DNA of 64,000 bases from FEN-1219 sp963713355 (lineage in GTDB: Bacteria; Pseudomonadota; Gammaproteobacteria; Steroidobacterales; Rariloculaceae). The position numbers and the translations under genes are program-made. A model generated the notes under the pieces. It did no database searches. It was not told the origin of the DNA and worked only from the letters and a program-made list of their open reading frames with translations. Shown piece by piece: positions 1 to 9,025 of this stretch. Location: positions 1 through 64,000 of the forward strand of contig CAVQLK010000011.1 of the NCBI GenBank assembly GCA_963713355.1. Direction: 5' to 3'. Numbering within the stretch: position 1 is the first letter of the stretch; every line of letters starts with the position of its first letter.

Positions 1-610
1 TTTTCCGGCGATTGTGAATAGCTTGCACCCTTGGTCCACGCCTCCACTGGGGACGCGGGAACGGGGGCGGGTGGAGTGGGGGATACCCTATGCTAACAAC
101 TGACTACCTAATACGATCAGGTCCTTTCTATCGTACAGCCGTAGTTTGCGCCAGCTTCTCGAGTGTGCCCGAACCTAGCGCGGGTCCGGTGTCCATTCTC
201 GAGCCTCGATATCGTGGTGTGAGATACGCCCGTTTTTTCCTCAACATCCCTTTGGGAATAGTGATTCTTCAGGCGCCACCCCTTAAGGGCGCGGGGGTTG
301 GTCCGGTGCCATCTATATCCGAGGCGGGACCGCTCACCTAACCTCCCTTCTACCCGGGGTCCGCTATAAAACCACTGACGAGACTATAACCTAGCGCCCA
401 CGGGTCCGCCGCACACAATTTGTGTACCTTTGTGCCCCGGTTCTCGGGGGAGCTTTCCGCCGGCAAGGGTCCGGTACCCCCTGATCGAGGGTGGGGCTAT
501 GCAGGATCGTGGATATGGATTTCCGAGAATGTCCCTTCCACGCACTCATCGGTAGTTTGTTGAGTATGGTCGAGAGGCGTGTTCTAATGGTGGCGGAGGT
601 GCTTCGCGCT
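1..610. other. No recognisable gene; left flank of transposase
   Basis: I see no protein I can recognise in these 610 bases on either strand. Short frames exist (for example 90-341 on the plus strand) but they lack a ribosome binding site, and their products are low-complexity without family motifs. The stretch differs in texture from the rest of the window: it has scattered stops in all frames and none of the regular GC-rich third positions seen from 1.9 kb onward. It is probably noncoding DNA belonging to, or flanking, the insertion element whose transposase starts at about 611. I did not find a convincing terminal inverted repeat pair by eye. Confidence 0.4.
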
Positions 611-1800
611 ATGACCAAACGCTCACCCGTAAGTCCAGCTCCCGGCCCACTTGAGGACTATGCCATGAGCTTCGATGATCTCTTCGGTGCTCGTGCCCAA
701 CGCCACTCTTTCAGGCGCTACCTGGAAGGTTTGCTCTTACCCGCCGAACGCAACAAGACTTTGACCGCTCTTTCAAACACCGAGCCGGTCGTAGGAGCGC
801 AGCGAAGGGAAGCGCAGAGCTTGCAATGGTTCCTCTCGGAATCGAGGTGGGACCCCGAGGAGGTCAACGAGCGCCGTCTGGAGCTCTTGCTCGAAGACCC
901 CACTACCGCCGCCAACGACGAAGGCGTTCTGGTCATAGACGAGCATGGGGATCGCAAATGGGGCAAAAAGACCGCCCACGTGGGCAAGCAATGGCTGGGC
1001 AACCTAGGCAAGACCGACAGCGGGGTGGTGAGCGTAACCAGCCTGCTTGCCGATGAGAGGATCTACTATCCGGTGGACTTCGAGCCTTACACTCCCGCGC
1101 ACCACTTCGAGGGAGGCAACAACGACCTTGCTTTCCGCACCAAGCTGAAGATAGCCTACACCTTGGTCCAGAAGGCCGTAGAGAGGAGCATACCTTTCAG
1201 GGCTGTGGTCGCCGACTCGTTCTATGGCGAGGATGAAGGTTTCAAACAGAGCTTGAGCGAGCAGGGAGTGGGTTACGTTGTGGCCTTGAAGCCCTCCCAC
1301 GCCTGGTGGCACCGAGTAGGCGAGATAGGTTCACCATGGGAAGCAGCACTGGCAGCCAGCGAAGCGTGGGAAGACGAGCGCCACCCAGGAGATTGGGTGA
1401 AGGTAATGGCCGACGTTTCAGGGACGGTCACGAGCAACAGTGGTGGGCCCTGGAGGTGGATGTTGGTCCCGACGGTCCCCAAAGATTTCGCTATTGGTTG
1501 TGGCCACAACCGATCCTAAAGAGTTGCCCGAGAAGAGGACCTGGTATCTGAGTACTAACCTGCCCCATCCCTCCTGCTCCGATCTTCTAGCGACCGAGAG
1601 CGATCTTCTGGCCCCCGCGAGCGTGGCTGAGGTGGTGAGGCTCTACGGGTTGAGGATGTGGGTGGAGCAGAGCTACAAGCAGGTCAAGCACGTCCTTGGA
1701 TGGAGCGATTACCAGGTCAGAAGCGACCTTGCCATCCGCCGCCACTGGCAGCTGGTGTGCTGTGCCTTTTCGTTTTGCTGGTGGGCATACGGTCGATTAC
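611..1800 (+). pseudogene. IS701-family transposase, two frameshifts, 3' end lost
   Basis: DDE transposase of an IS701-type element. The start chosen is ATG 611 (MTKRSPVSP). Typical family blocks follow: LLLPAERNKTLTAL, VLVIDEHGDRKWGKKTAH (first catalytic Asp region), YYPVDFEPYTPAHHF, FRAVVADSFYGED (second Asp) and, near the end, LRMWVEQSYKQVK (catalytic Glu region) and RRHWQLVCCAFSFCWWAYG. The reading frame changes near 1404-1412 and again near 1492-1497. Each change equals one missing base, so no intact protein is made unless these are sequencing errors. Homology stops at about 1800, where the frame runs into a tannase-like remnant, so the element appears truncated at its 3' end or joined to unrelated DNA. 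Base composition differs from the chromosome to the right. Confidence 0.85.
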
Positions 1801-1805
1801 CAACC

Positions 1806-1936
1806 GATCGACGGACGGCCGCGTCGACAACGAGCGCCGCGTCTGCGCGTACCCGCAAGTCGCACACTACACGGGCCCCGCCGGCGGCTCCGACGACGCC
1901 TCGAGCTGGGTCGCCGCGAATTTCACCTGCCGTTAG
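1806..1936 (+). pseudogene. C-terminal remnant of a tannase/feruloyl-esterase-like gene
   Basis: Directly after the transposase homology ends, one frame reads TDGRVDNERRVCAYPQVA, then HYTGPAGGSDD, and finishes ...NFTCR before TAG 1934-1936. This matches the usual C-terminus of the tannase and feruloyl esterase family, in which a RPLCPYP-like block is followed by a short Gly-rich stretch and a terminal N-F-x-C. Only about 43 codons remain and there is no start, so this is the 3' stump of a gene cut by the insertion or by a deletion that accompanied it. Its stop overlaps the stop of the convergent oxidoreductase gene (TTAG read on both strands), the tight packing expected of an original chromosomal gene. 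Assignment rests on motif recognition over a short stretch. Confidence 0.6.
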
Positions 1937-3102
1937 GCGAGCGGCAGCGAAACGGCGGTGCCCGACGTGGCGCTCGAGTGAATGGCTTCCGTCCATTCCA
2001 TGTAGCGGACGCCGATCTCGAACGTGTTCATCGTGATCCGCTCGCGGCCGCGGATCGCGTTGACGAATTCCTCTTCGACGCGATGCACCGCTTGCTGCTC
2101 GCGCGGATTCGCGAGCTCCGCGAGCGCTTCGTCGCCGCGGCGCCCGGTGAAGATCCGCTGCTCGTTGTCGATGTGGATCGTGCCTTCGGTGCCGAAGATC
2201 CAGATCTGGTTGCCGGCCGAAAGCCCCGTCGTCTCGCTGAACTTCATGCGCACGGGCGCTCCATCCTCGAGGTCGTACAGCACCTCGACGTGATCGGGGA
2301 TCGTCGCCGCGCGTTGCCGGCCTTGCTCGTCGCGGCGCGTCGGTAGGTGAACACGCGTCTTCGCCATGACGTTGTTGCCCGGGCCGAGCCAGCGCATCGC
2401 CGATTCATACGTGCCGCCGACGTTCAGCACGTTGATGCCGCTGAATTCGGGATCGTGGCGCCAGTCGAGCTCGCCGTCGGAGCTCGCGAAGCCGCGCTGC
2501 AGCATCTGCACTTCGACCGACAAGATGTCGCCGACGAAGCCTTCGGCGAGCAGCCGTTGCAGCGCGCGATCGATGCGGTAAGTGCCCGACGACGGCACGA
2601 GCTGGCAGACGAGATCCGGATGCTGCTCTGACGCGACCAACATTTCGCGCGCCTCGGCGGCGTCGTTCGCCATGCGCGCCTGACACAGCACGTGCAGACC
2701 AGCGTCGAGCGCGGCCAGCGTGATCGTGCGGTGCATGTACGGCCACGTGCCGATCAGCACGGCGTCGAGGCCGCCCGCAGCGAGGAGCTCTTCCCAGTTG
2801 GCGTAGGCTCGCGGAATGCCGAACTCGTCGGCCGCGCGCCGGCTCGACTCGAGCGACCGGTTCGCGACGGCGACGAGCTCGACGCCAGGCTCACGCTTCA
2901 AGCCGGGAACGTGGACCGAGCTCACGATGCCGCCCGCGCCGATGATGCCGACACGGATCGGATCTTCCGCGGCCGACCTTTCGCGCTGCTGCGCGAGCAG
3001 CGCCGATGGTGCCAACGCAGCGGCGACCGGAATCGCCGCAGACGACAGGAATTCTCTGCGCTTCAGCTTGAAGCACTGCGCGCGTTCGAGATCGTCGCTC
3101 AT
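1933..3102 (-). CDS. Gfo/Idh/MocA-family oxidoreductase with Tat-type leader
   Basis: NAD(P)-dependent sugar or polyol dehydrogenase-like protein, 389 residues. The N-terminus carries a Tat-type leader (KRREFLSSAA, then an Ala/Leu stretch ending ALLAQ), so the enzyme is probably exported. The Rossmann fold follows as IRVGIIGAGGIVSSVHVPGL and then VELVAVANRS. The substrate domain lies in the second half (WRHDPEFSGINVLNVGGTY). The start is ATG 3102, preceded by AAGGGGGAACG at a good distance; a longer frame upstream overlaps the divergent gene and has no ribosome site. The family-typical EKP lysine motif is not obvious (CQARMANDAAEA at the equivalent place), so the exact catalysis is uncertain. 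It is divergent from the gene at 3158, with 55 bases between them. Confidence 0.82.
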   Translation of the reverse strand: MSDDLERAQCFKLKRREFLSSAAIPVAAALAPSALLAQQRERSAAEDPIRVGIIGAGGIVSSVHVPGLKREPGVELVAVANRSLESSRRAADEFGIPRAYANWEELLAAGGLDAVLIGTWPYMHRTITLAALDAGLHVLCQARMANDAAEAREMLVASEQHPDLVCQLVPSSGTYRIDRALQRLLAEGFVGDILSVEVQMLQRGFASSDGELDWRHDPEFSGINVLNVGGTYESAMRWLGPGNNVMAKTRVHLPTRRDEQGRQRAATIPDHVEVLYDLEDGAPVRMKFSETTGLSAGNQIWIFGTEGTIHIDNEQRIFTGRRGDEALAELANPREQQAVHRVEEEFVNAIRGRERITMNTFEIGVRYMEWTEAIHSSATSGTAVSLPLA

Positions 3103-3157
3103 GTTCGTTCCCCCTTCGTTCGAATGGTACGATGGAAACGCAAAGGGAGGGACTCGC

Positions 3158-4075
3158 ATGAACGAGCGTCGTTCCATTGCCATCGCGGTCACAGCCGCCA
3201 CGCTGCTCCTCGCCACCCTTGCGCACGCGCAAGAGCCTTCGTCGGCTGGCTCCGCCGCGCCGAAATGGACGCCGCGCGTCACGCGCGACGGCCAGCCGGA
3301 CCTGCAAGGCACCTGGGTCAACTTCGACAGCACGCCGTTCGAGTCGGACACGACGGGCCCGCTCGGCACGATTCCGAACGTCAATCCGCCCGCGCACTGG
3401 GCCGACCACGACAGCCCGATGAGCGAGAAGCGCAGGTCGATGGTCGTCGACCCGCCCGACGGGCGTGTGCCCGTCATGAAGTGGGCCGAGGACAAGCGCG
3501 ACTACGATCTCGCGCACCTCGAGGACGCGCCGCAGCACGAGACGCCGTGGGTCCGCTGCATCACGCGCGGAGTGCCGGGCGGCATGTTCCCGGCCGGATA
3601 CAACAACGCTTACGAGATCGTCCAGATCCCGGGCTACGTGATCATCGTCTACGAAATGATTCACGACACGCGGATCATCCCGCTCGACGGCCGGCCGCAC
3701 GTCGGCGCCGACATCCGCCTCTGGAACGGCGATTCGCGCGGACGGTTCGAAGGCAACACGCTCGTCGTCGAGACGACGAACTTCAACGACAAAGGCGCGA
3801 TCGCGACGAGCGCCGCAACGGGGCGCATGCGCGGCATCCCGCACAGCGAAGAGCTGCACGTCGTCGAGCGCTTCACGCGCATCAGCGAGGACGTCATCAA
3901 CTACTCCGTGACGGTCGTGGACCCGAAGGTCTACACGGCGCCGTGGACGGTCGCTCTACCGCTGAATCGCGACCCGAGCTACGTGATGTACGAGTACGCG
4001 TGCCACGAAGGGAATCTCGCGCTGCCGAACGCACTCTCCGCGGGACGGGCGCGCGAGCGCGCCGCAGCGAGGTGA
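3158..4075 (+). CDS. Exported protein of unknown function with PDLQGTW motif
   Basis: Protein of 305 residues with a Sec signal peptide (MNERRSIAIAVTAATLLLA to AHAQ). The mature part opens with TRDGQPDLQGTWVNFDSTPF, a block I recognise from a large uncharacterised family of secreted proteins common in Acidobacteria and some Gammaproteobacteria, often several copies per genome. Later blocks include GVPGGMFPAGYNNAYEIVQ, IIVYEMIHDTRIIPLDG and GDSRGRFEGNTLVVET, also typical of that family. The start is ATG 3158 with CAAAGGGAGG seven bases upstream. No catalytic motif is recognised and the function is unknown. It is divergent from the exported oxidoreductase, so the two may share a promoter region. 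Confidence 0.8.
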   Translation: MNERRSIAIAVTAATLLLATLAHAQEPSSAGSAAPKWTPRVTRDGQPDLQGTWVNFDSTPFESDTTGPLGTIPNVNPPAHWADHDSPMSEKRRSMVVDPPDGRVPVMKWAEDKRDYDLAHLEDAPQHETPWVRCITRGVPGGMFPAGYNNAYEIVQIPGYVIIVYEMIHDTRIIPLDGRPHVGADIRLWNGDSRGRFEGNTLVVETTNFNDKGAIATSAATGRMRGIPHSEELHVVERFTRISEDVINYSVTVVDPKVYTAPWTVALPLNRDPSYVMYEYACHEGNLALPNALSAGRARERAAAR

Positions 4076-4080
4076 CGTTC

Positions 4081-4572
4081 CTACGAAGACAGCAGCAGGG
4101 AGCCGGTCGGCGACTCCTTCGCGGCGAGGGCGCGGATGTAGGCGCCGAACTCGGCATCTTCGCCTTCGAGCAGCACGGGCAGCAGCGCGCGGAACTCGCC
4201 GCGCCGACACCACTCGCGCATGTAGTCCTCCCAGGATAACCAGCGGCGCTGTTGCCGCGTATTCATCTTCGGCTCGTACATCAAGAGGTACGCGCGCTCG
4301 AACAGCGAGATCAACATGTTGAAGACGATCAGCATCCGCTCGCGCTGCTCCTCGCTGAGCTCGGGCCTCTCCTCGGGCCTGAAGAGGCGCAGATCGGGAT
4401 GGTCGAGCGCGATCTTCAGGAAGTCCTGGTAGTCGTCCGACAGGAGCTGATAGACCTCTTCCTCCTCGTTGTCACGCTCCTTCTTCTGCTCGTAGACGAA
4501 GACGAGAATCGCGAGCGGCAGGCCGATCGTCGTCACGACGTAGCTCAAGAGTTCCCACGTGCCGATGTCCAT
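4081..4572 (-). CDS. Small membrane-anchored protein, unknown function
   Basis: Protein of 163 residues from ATG 4572 (MDIGTWELLSYVVTTIGLPL). One N-terminal transmembrane helix (about residues 7-27) is followed by a charged region (YEQKKERDNEEEEVYQLL) and a helical cytoplasmic domain containing RPELSEEQRERMLIVFNML and a Trp/Arg-rich block (QQRRWLSWEDYMREWC). I recognise the layout from hypothetical proteins with a single anchor but cannot name a function. A longer frame reaches 4668 but adds a low-complexity Arg/Ala/Pro stretch without a ribosome site. The gene converges on the 3158-4075 gene, five bases between stops. Confidence 0.7.
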   Translation of the reverse strand: MDIGTWELLSYVVTTIGLPLAILVFVYEQKKERDNEEEEVYQLLSDDYQDFLKIALDHPDLRLFRPEERPELSEEQRERMLIVFNMLISLFERAYLLMYEPKMNTRQQRRWLSWEDYMREWCRRGEFRALLPVLLEGEDAEFGAYIRALAAKESPTGSLLLSS

Positions 4573-4721
4573 GGCCGCGCCTCGGAAAAGAAGAGGGCGC
4601 GCTCCGGCGAGAGCGCTCACTCGAGTTTCGCACAGGCGGAATCCAGGGGCTGGAAATGCTGGCCGCATAGCGGGTTACGCGCTGCCGGCCCTCGAGGGAG
4701 CCCGTTTTACGGTTCGCGGAG

Positions 4722-4727
4722 TATGAT
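4722..4727 (+). promoter_or_regulatory. Candidate -10 element for the molybdenum hydroxylase operon
   Basis: TATGAT lies 46 bases upstream of the first gene of the hydroxylase operon and would place the transcription start near 4734. No good -35 hexamer sits 16-18 bases upstream, so this is a weak call based on the -10 match alone. The same TATGAT also occurs just upstream of aguA at 48337. Confidence 0.3.
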
Positions 4728-4772
4728 GCGGGGGGCGGACGCAGTACCGCCATTTTCATCTGGGGAGATCTC

Positions 4773-7172
4773 ATGGCCTACGACCTGCTCGGCAAGAATT
4801 TCACGCCTCCCGACCTCCACGCGAAGGTGACGGGCCAGGCCAAATACTCGGAGGACATCCGCGCCGACGGCATGGTGTTCGTGAAGCTGCTGACGAGCCC
4901 GATGCCGCACGCGCGCGTGACGAGCATCGATGCGAGCGCTGCGCTCGCGATGCCGGGTGTGCATGGCGTGTTGACGGCCGACGAGGTCATGAACCCGCCC
5001 GAGCCGCAGGAGACGATTCTCACGAACGAGCCGTTGTTCGTCGGCCACCCGATCCTTGCCGTCGCGGCCGACACCGAGGAGCTCGCGACCGATGCGCTCG
5101 AGCAGATCAAGGTGATGTACGAAGAGCTGCCGTTCACCGTCGATCCGCTGCAGAGCTTGTTCCCGGGCGGGCCGAACGCGCGCACGAACGGCAACGTCGT
5201 GCAGGGCATCGAGCTCAAGAACGTCAAATGGACGGCGCAGGATTTTGCCGCTGTTGCCGAAGGGCAACTGCCGCAAGGCGCGCCGCTCGCGGAATGGTCG
5301 TTCGGCGATGTCGACGCCGGTTTCGCGGCCGCGAAGCTCGTGCTCGACGAGACCTTCGTGACGGCGGGCCTCGGTCATCACTCGATGGAGCCGCGCAGTG
5401 CCTTCGCGTACTGGCAGAACGGCAAGTGCCACTTGTACGGCTCGACGCAGAGCCAGAGCTTCCCGATTCCCGGAATCGCGCGCCTGTGCGGCGTCGAGCC
5501 GGCGGATCTCGTCTACGTCTCGGAGTTCTGCGGCGGCGGCTTCGGCTCGAAGGGCGGCGCCTATCCGCTGATGGCTATCCCAGCGCTAATGTCGAAGAAG
5601 CTCGGCCGGCCCGCGATGATGCGCATCTCGCGGCACGAGGAATACTTCATGGGCTCGGCGCGCCCCGGCTTCCAGGGCCGCATCAAGATGGGCTTTGCGG
5701 CAGACGGCCGCGTCACGGCCGTAGACCTTTATATAGTGCAGGAGAACGGCCCGAACCAAGGGTTCAACGATTGGAGCTCGGCCGCCGAGGCCGTCACGAT
5801 CATCTACCAGCCGGCCGCGATGCGCTTTCGCGGCGTCCCCGTGATGACGAACACGCCGCCGCGCGGCCCGCAGCGCGGCCCCGGACAGAATCAGATCGCG
5901 GCCGCCGTCGAGCCGTTGATCGACAAGGCCGCCAAGCAACTAGGCCTCGATCGCGTCGCGATTCGGCGCATCAACGCGCCCGACAACTCGGCGAAGATCG
6001 GCTCGATGCAGGGCGGCGTGACGAGCGCCTATCTAAAGGACGCGCTCGATCGCGGCGCCGAGCAGTTCGATTGGGCCGGGCGGCAGGCGCGCAGCGGCCA
6101 GCGCACCGGATCGAAGGTCCGCGCCGTCGGCGTCGGCACGGCCTATCACTCGGCCGGCGGCAACGGCTTCGACGGCCTCGTGCGGATCACGCCGGACGGC
6201 AAGATCCACATCCACACGGGCGTCGGCAACCTGGGCACGTACTCGCACACGGTGACGTCGCGCGTCGCGGCCGAAGTGCTGAAGGCCAACTGGGACAACT
6301 GCACCGTCGTGCGCGGCGACAGCAGCAAGCACTTGCCATGGAACCTCGGCCAGTTCGGCAGCAACACGTCGTTCACCATGACGCGCACGAACTACGTCGC
6401 CGCGATGGACGCCGTCGCGAAGCTCAAGGAAATCGCGGCGATGGACTTGGGAGGCGCGGCCGACGACTACGACATCGGCGGCGAGCGCGTGTTCGCGAAG
6501 AGCGACACCACGAAAGGTCTCACTTACGCCCAGGCCGCGCAGCGCGCGATCGAGCTCGGCGGCAAGTTCGACGGCCACGAGGTTGCCGAAGACTTGAACG
6601 TCATGACGAAGGCGTCGGCTGCAGGTGTCGCAGGCACGGGGCTCGTCGGCGTGGCGAAGGACAACTTGCCGCGCGTCGGGACGGTGCCGGCGCTCGCGGC
6701 CGGGTTCATCGAAATCGAGCTCGACGTCGAGACGGGCAAGTTCGAGGTTCTGGACTATGTCGGCGTCGCCGATTGCGGCACGGTGCTGCACCCGCAGGGG
6801 TTATCGCATCAGATCAAGAGCGGCGCCGTCATGGGCATCGGTCTCGCGGCGACCGAGCGGCACATCTACGACCCTCAAAACGGCCTGCCCGGGAACATCG
6901 GCCTGCTGCAGGCGAAGCCCGTCTCGTACCTCGACGTGCCCGCGACGATGCAGACAGCCTGGGTCGACATCGCCGACACGCAAAATCCCGTCGGCGCGAA
7001 GGGTATCGGCGAGCCCGTCCAGGGCTGCGCCGCGGCGGCCTTGCTCTGCGCGATCTCGGACGCGCTCGGCGGGCACTATTTCAACCGGACGCCCGTGATG
7101 CCGGACATGATCGTCAATGCCGCGGCCAAGCGCGCGCAGTCCCACAAACCGTTGCAGGTCAACACGGCATGA
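4773..7172 (+). CDS. Xanthine dehydrogenase-family molybdopterin-binding subunit
   Basis: Large Mo subunit of a molybdenum hydroxylase (xanthine oxidase/CoxL type), 799 residues, binding the molybdopterin cytosine dinucleotide cofactor and carrying out substrate hydroxylation. Domain a/b hammerhead at the N-terminus (KVTGQAKYSEDI, MPHARVTSIDAS). Cofactor-binding blocks include FCGGGFGSKGGAYPL and TNTPPRGPQRGPGQNQ. The active-site glutamate motif GAKGIGEPVQG lies near residue 747. Start ATG 4773 has GGGGAG eight bases upstream. The subunit has no signal peptide of its own; the 2Fe-2S subunit downstream has a twin-arginine leader, so the complex is probably co-exported, as in the periplasmic PaoABC aldehyde oxidoreductase of E. 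coli. Substrate cannot be read from sequence. Confidence 0.9.
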   Translation: MAYDLLGKNFTPPDLHAKVTGQAKYSEDIRADGMVFVKLLTSPMPHARVTSIDASAALAMPGVHGVLTADEVMNPPEPQETILTNEPLFVGHPILAVAADTEELATDALEQIKVMYEELPFTVDPLQSLFPGGPNARTNGNVVQGIELKNVKWTAQDFAAVAEGQLPQGAPLAEWSFGDVDAGFAAAKLVLDETFVTAGLGHHSMEPRSAFAYWQNGKCHLYGSTQSQSFPIPGIARLCGVEPADLVYVSEFCGGGFGSKGGAYPLMAIPALMSKKLGRPAMMRISRHEEYFMGSARPGFQGRIKMGFAADGRVTAVDLYIVQENGPNQGFNDWSSAAEAVTIIYQPAAMRFRGVPVMTNTPPRGPQRGPGQNQIAAAVEPLIDKAAKQLGLDRVAIRRINAPDNSAKIGSMQGGVTSAYLKDALDRGAEQFDWAGRQARSGQRTGSKVRAVGVGTAYHSAGGNGFDGLVRITPDGKIHIHTGVGNLGTYSHTVTSRVAAEVLKANWDNCTVVRGDSSKHLPWNLGQFGSNTSFTMTRTNYVAAMDAVAKLKEIAAMDLGGAADDYDIGGERVFAKSDTTKGLTYAQAAQRAIELGGKFDGHEVAEDLNVMTKASAAGVAGTGLVGVAKDNLPRVGTVPALAAGFIEIELDVETGKFEVLDYVGVADCGTVLHPQGLSHQIKSGAVMGIGLAATERHIYDPQNGLPGNIGLLQAKPVSYLDVPATMQTAWVDIADTQNPVGAKGIGEPVQGCAAAALLCAISDALGGHYFNRTPVMPDMIVNAAAKRAQSHKPLQVNTA

Positions 7173-7274
7173 GCAACGTGCACACGCGCTTCGGCCTGTT
7201 GAGCGGGGCCGGCTTTTCACCTAGCATCCACTGGATTTCCAGCGCTTTCGGCGCACCGCAGGGGAGACTTCCTC

Positions 7275-7937
7275 ATGGCTGACAACTCGAACGGCCGGAG
7301 CTATCCGGAACCGCGTTTCGATTCGTTCGTTTCCAAAGCGACGTCGAGGCGCCAATTCATCAAAGGTGTCATCTTCTCGGGTGCGGCCGCGTCGGGCGCC
7401 GGTTATTTGCTCACGGTGGGCGGCTGCTCGGGCCAACAGGGTTCGGCGGCCGGCGTCGAGCGCCTGCTGACGCTGAACGTCAACGGCCAGATGCGGCCCG
7501 TCGACGTGGCGCCGAACGAGACGCTCGCGATGACGTTGCGCTACAAGCTTTCGCTGACGGGCACGAAGCTCGGCTGCGACCGCGGCGAGTGCGGCGCGTG
7601 CACGGTGCTCATCGACGGCGTCGCGAACTACTCGTGCTCGACGCTGACGCACGCCGTGCGCGGCCGCGCGATCATGACGATCGAAGGGCTCGAGGGACCG
7701 AACGGCGAGCTTCACAAGGTTCAGCAAGCGATGATCGACGAGCTCGGCCCGCAGTGCGGCTTCTGCACGCCGGGCCAGATCATGTCGGCCGTCGCGCTCC
7801 TCAACGAAAATCCGACGCCGACGCGCGACGAGGTCCGCCACGCGTTGTCGGGCAACCTGTGCCGCTGCGGTGCCTACGACCACTACTTGAACGCGGTGAT
7901 GCGCGCGGCTACCGGCGAGCGCGTGAGCCAGGCCTGA
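7275..7937 (+). CDS. 2Fe-2S subunit of molybdenum hydroxylase with Tat leader
   Basis: Small electron-transfer subunit, 220 residues. A twin-arginine signal (TSRRQFIKG, then a hydrophobic Gly/Ala stretch to GGCSGQQ) precedes the plant-type ferredoxin domain with CDRGECGACTVLIDG and a fourth Cys in YSCST. The C-terminal helical 2Fe-2S domain has CGFCTPGQIM and NLCRCGAYDHY. Both cluster motifs are complete. This subunit passes electrons from the Mo site to the FAD subunit. The Tat leader implies that folded, cofactor-loaded complex is moved to the periplasm. The Cys in VGGC resembles a lipobox, but the preceding residues are not typical, so lipidation is doubtful. A good ribosome site (GGGGAGA) precedes ATG 7275. 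Confidence 0.9.
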   Translation: MADNSNGRSYPEPRFDSFVSKATSRRQFIKGVIFSGAAASGAGYLLTVGGCSGQQGSAAGVERLLTLNVNGQMRPVDVAPNETLAMTLRYKLSLTGTKLGCDRGECGACTVLIDGVANYSCSTLTHAVRGRAIMTIEGLEGPNGELHKVQQAMIDELGPQCGFCTPGQIMSAVALLNENPTPTRDEVRHALSGNLCRCGAYDHYLNAVMRAATGERVSQA

Positions 7938-7972
7938 GGCGCGCGTAACCACTAACTGAAGGAGCTTTGGCA

Positions 7973-8977
7973 ATGTCCAGAGACATGATGAGCGCTTTCG
8001 AGCTCTACCAGCCGGACACGGTTGAAGGGGCCGTGGAGCTTCTCGGGCGCTTCGGCGAAGAGGGCTGGGCGCTGGCGGGCGGTAACGATAGCTTCGACTG
8101 GTTCAAGGACCGCGTGAAGCGGCCGAAGTACGTCGTCGACTTGGGCGGAATCCCGGCGCTGAAAGGCATCCGCGAGACGCCGGACGGTGGCGTCGAGATC
8201 GGCGCGCTGACGACGTTGACGGAGATCGAGCGCAGCGCGGTCGTCCAGGAGCGCTACAAGGTGCTCGCCGATGCGGCCCGCCGCGTCGCGAGCCCGCAGA
8301 TTCGCAACTCGGGCACGATCGGCGGCAACGTCTGCCAAGACGCGCGCTGCTGGTACTACCGCTACGGCGTCGATTGCTATCGCGCCGGCGGCAACACCTG
8401 CTATGCCGATACGCCCGAAGGCCAGAATCGCGAGCATTGCCTCTGGGGCGCGGACCGCTGCGTCGCCGTGAGCCCGTCGGACACGGCACCCGCGCTCGTC
8501 GCGCTCGATGCGACGATGGTCGCCGTCGGGCCGGGCGGGCAGCGCGAGATCAAGGCCGAGGAGTTCTTCATCGGCCCGAACATGGACATCGAGCGCATGA
8601 CGGTGCTAGAGCCCGGCGACGTGCTGACGGCGATTCGTTTGCCCGCCGAGTGGAGCGGGGCGCGGTTCTACTTCGAGAAGGTCGCCGACCGCAACACGTG
8701 GGACTTTCCGCTCGTCAACATCGCGGCTGCGATGAAGGTCAGCGGCGCGGCCGGTGCCGAGACCGTCGACCAGATTCGCATCGTGGCCGGCGCCGTGCAG
8801 TGCGTGCCGCGGCGGCTCACGGTCGTCGAGGAAGTCGTGCGCGGCCAGGCGAAGACGGCGGAGACGGCCTCGCTCGCGGGGCAAAGCGCCGTACGTGGCG
8901 CGACGCCGCTGAACTTCAACCACTTCAAGATCCCGTTGCTGCAGAATCTCGTGACGCGCGCGATTCGAGATGCATAG
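7973..8977 (+). CDS. FAD-binding subunit of molybdenum hydroxylase, extra Cys loop
   Basis: CoxM/PaoB-like FAD subunit, 334 residues, VAO-type FAD fold followed by the CO dehydrogenase flavoprotein C-terminal domain. FAD-binding blocks are WALAGGNDSF and NSGTIGGNVCQD. An inserted loop after the second block is Cys-rich (VCQDARCWYYRYGVDC, then NTCYADT, EHCLWG and DRCVAV). Comparable loops bind an additional 4Fe-4S cluster in PaoB and in 4-hydroxybenzoyl-CoA reductase; I infer the same here. The start is ATG 7973 with GGAG eight bases upstream; an in-frame TTG at 7967 is too close to that ribosome site. Third gene of the operon, 35 bases after the 2Fe-2S subunit gene. Confidence 0.88.
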   Translation: MSRDMMSAFELYQPDTVEGAVELLGRFGEEGWALAGGNDSFDWFKDRVKRPKYVVDLGGIPALKGIRETPDGGVEIGALTTLTEIERSAVVQERYKVLADAARRVASPQIRNSGTIGGNVCQDARCWYYRYGVDCYRAGGNTCYADTPEGQNREHCLWGADRCVAVSPSDTAPALVALDATMVAVGPGGQREIKAEEFFIGPNMDIERMTVLEPGDVLTAIRLPAEWSGARFYFEKVADRNTWDFPLVNIAAAMKVSGAAGAETVDQIRIVAGAVQCVPRRLTVVEEVVRGQAKTAETASLAGQSAVRGATPLNFNHFKIPLLQNLVTRAIRDA

Positions 8978-9000
8978 GAGCGACGCGTAAGCGTCGCGCC
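8978..9000 (+). repeat. REP-like intercistronic hairpin with GTAA loop
   Basis: Immediately after the FAD-subunit stop, GCGACGC (8980-8986) pairs perfectly with GCGTCGC (8991-8997) around a GTAA loop, a stable GNRA-type tetraloop in RNA. The left shoulder TAGGAG is like the GTAG/GGAG-flanked palindromes of REP elements in Pseudomonas and Xanthomonadaceae. In this position it could protect the upstream mRNA segment or reduce downstream expression. Only one copy was noticed in the window. Confidence 0.5.
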
Positions 9001-9025
9001 GCCGCCGTCGAAGTAGCGATCCGAA

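Noticed and set aside
5228..7282. Long alternative frame over the molybdenum subunit gene
   Set aside because: Arg-rich shadow frame with no motifs; the Mo subunit in the other frame is intact across the whole interval.
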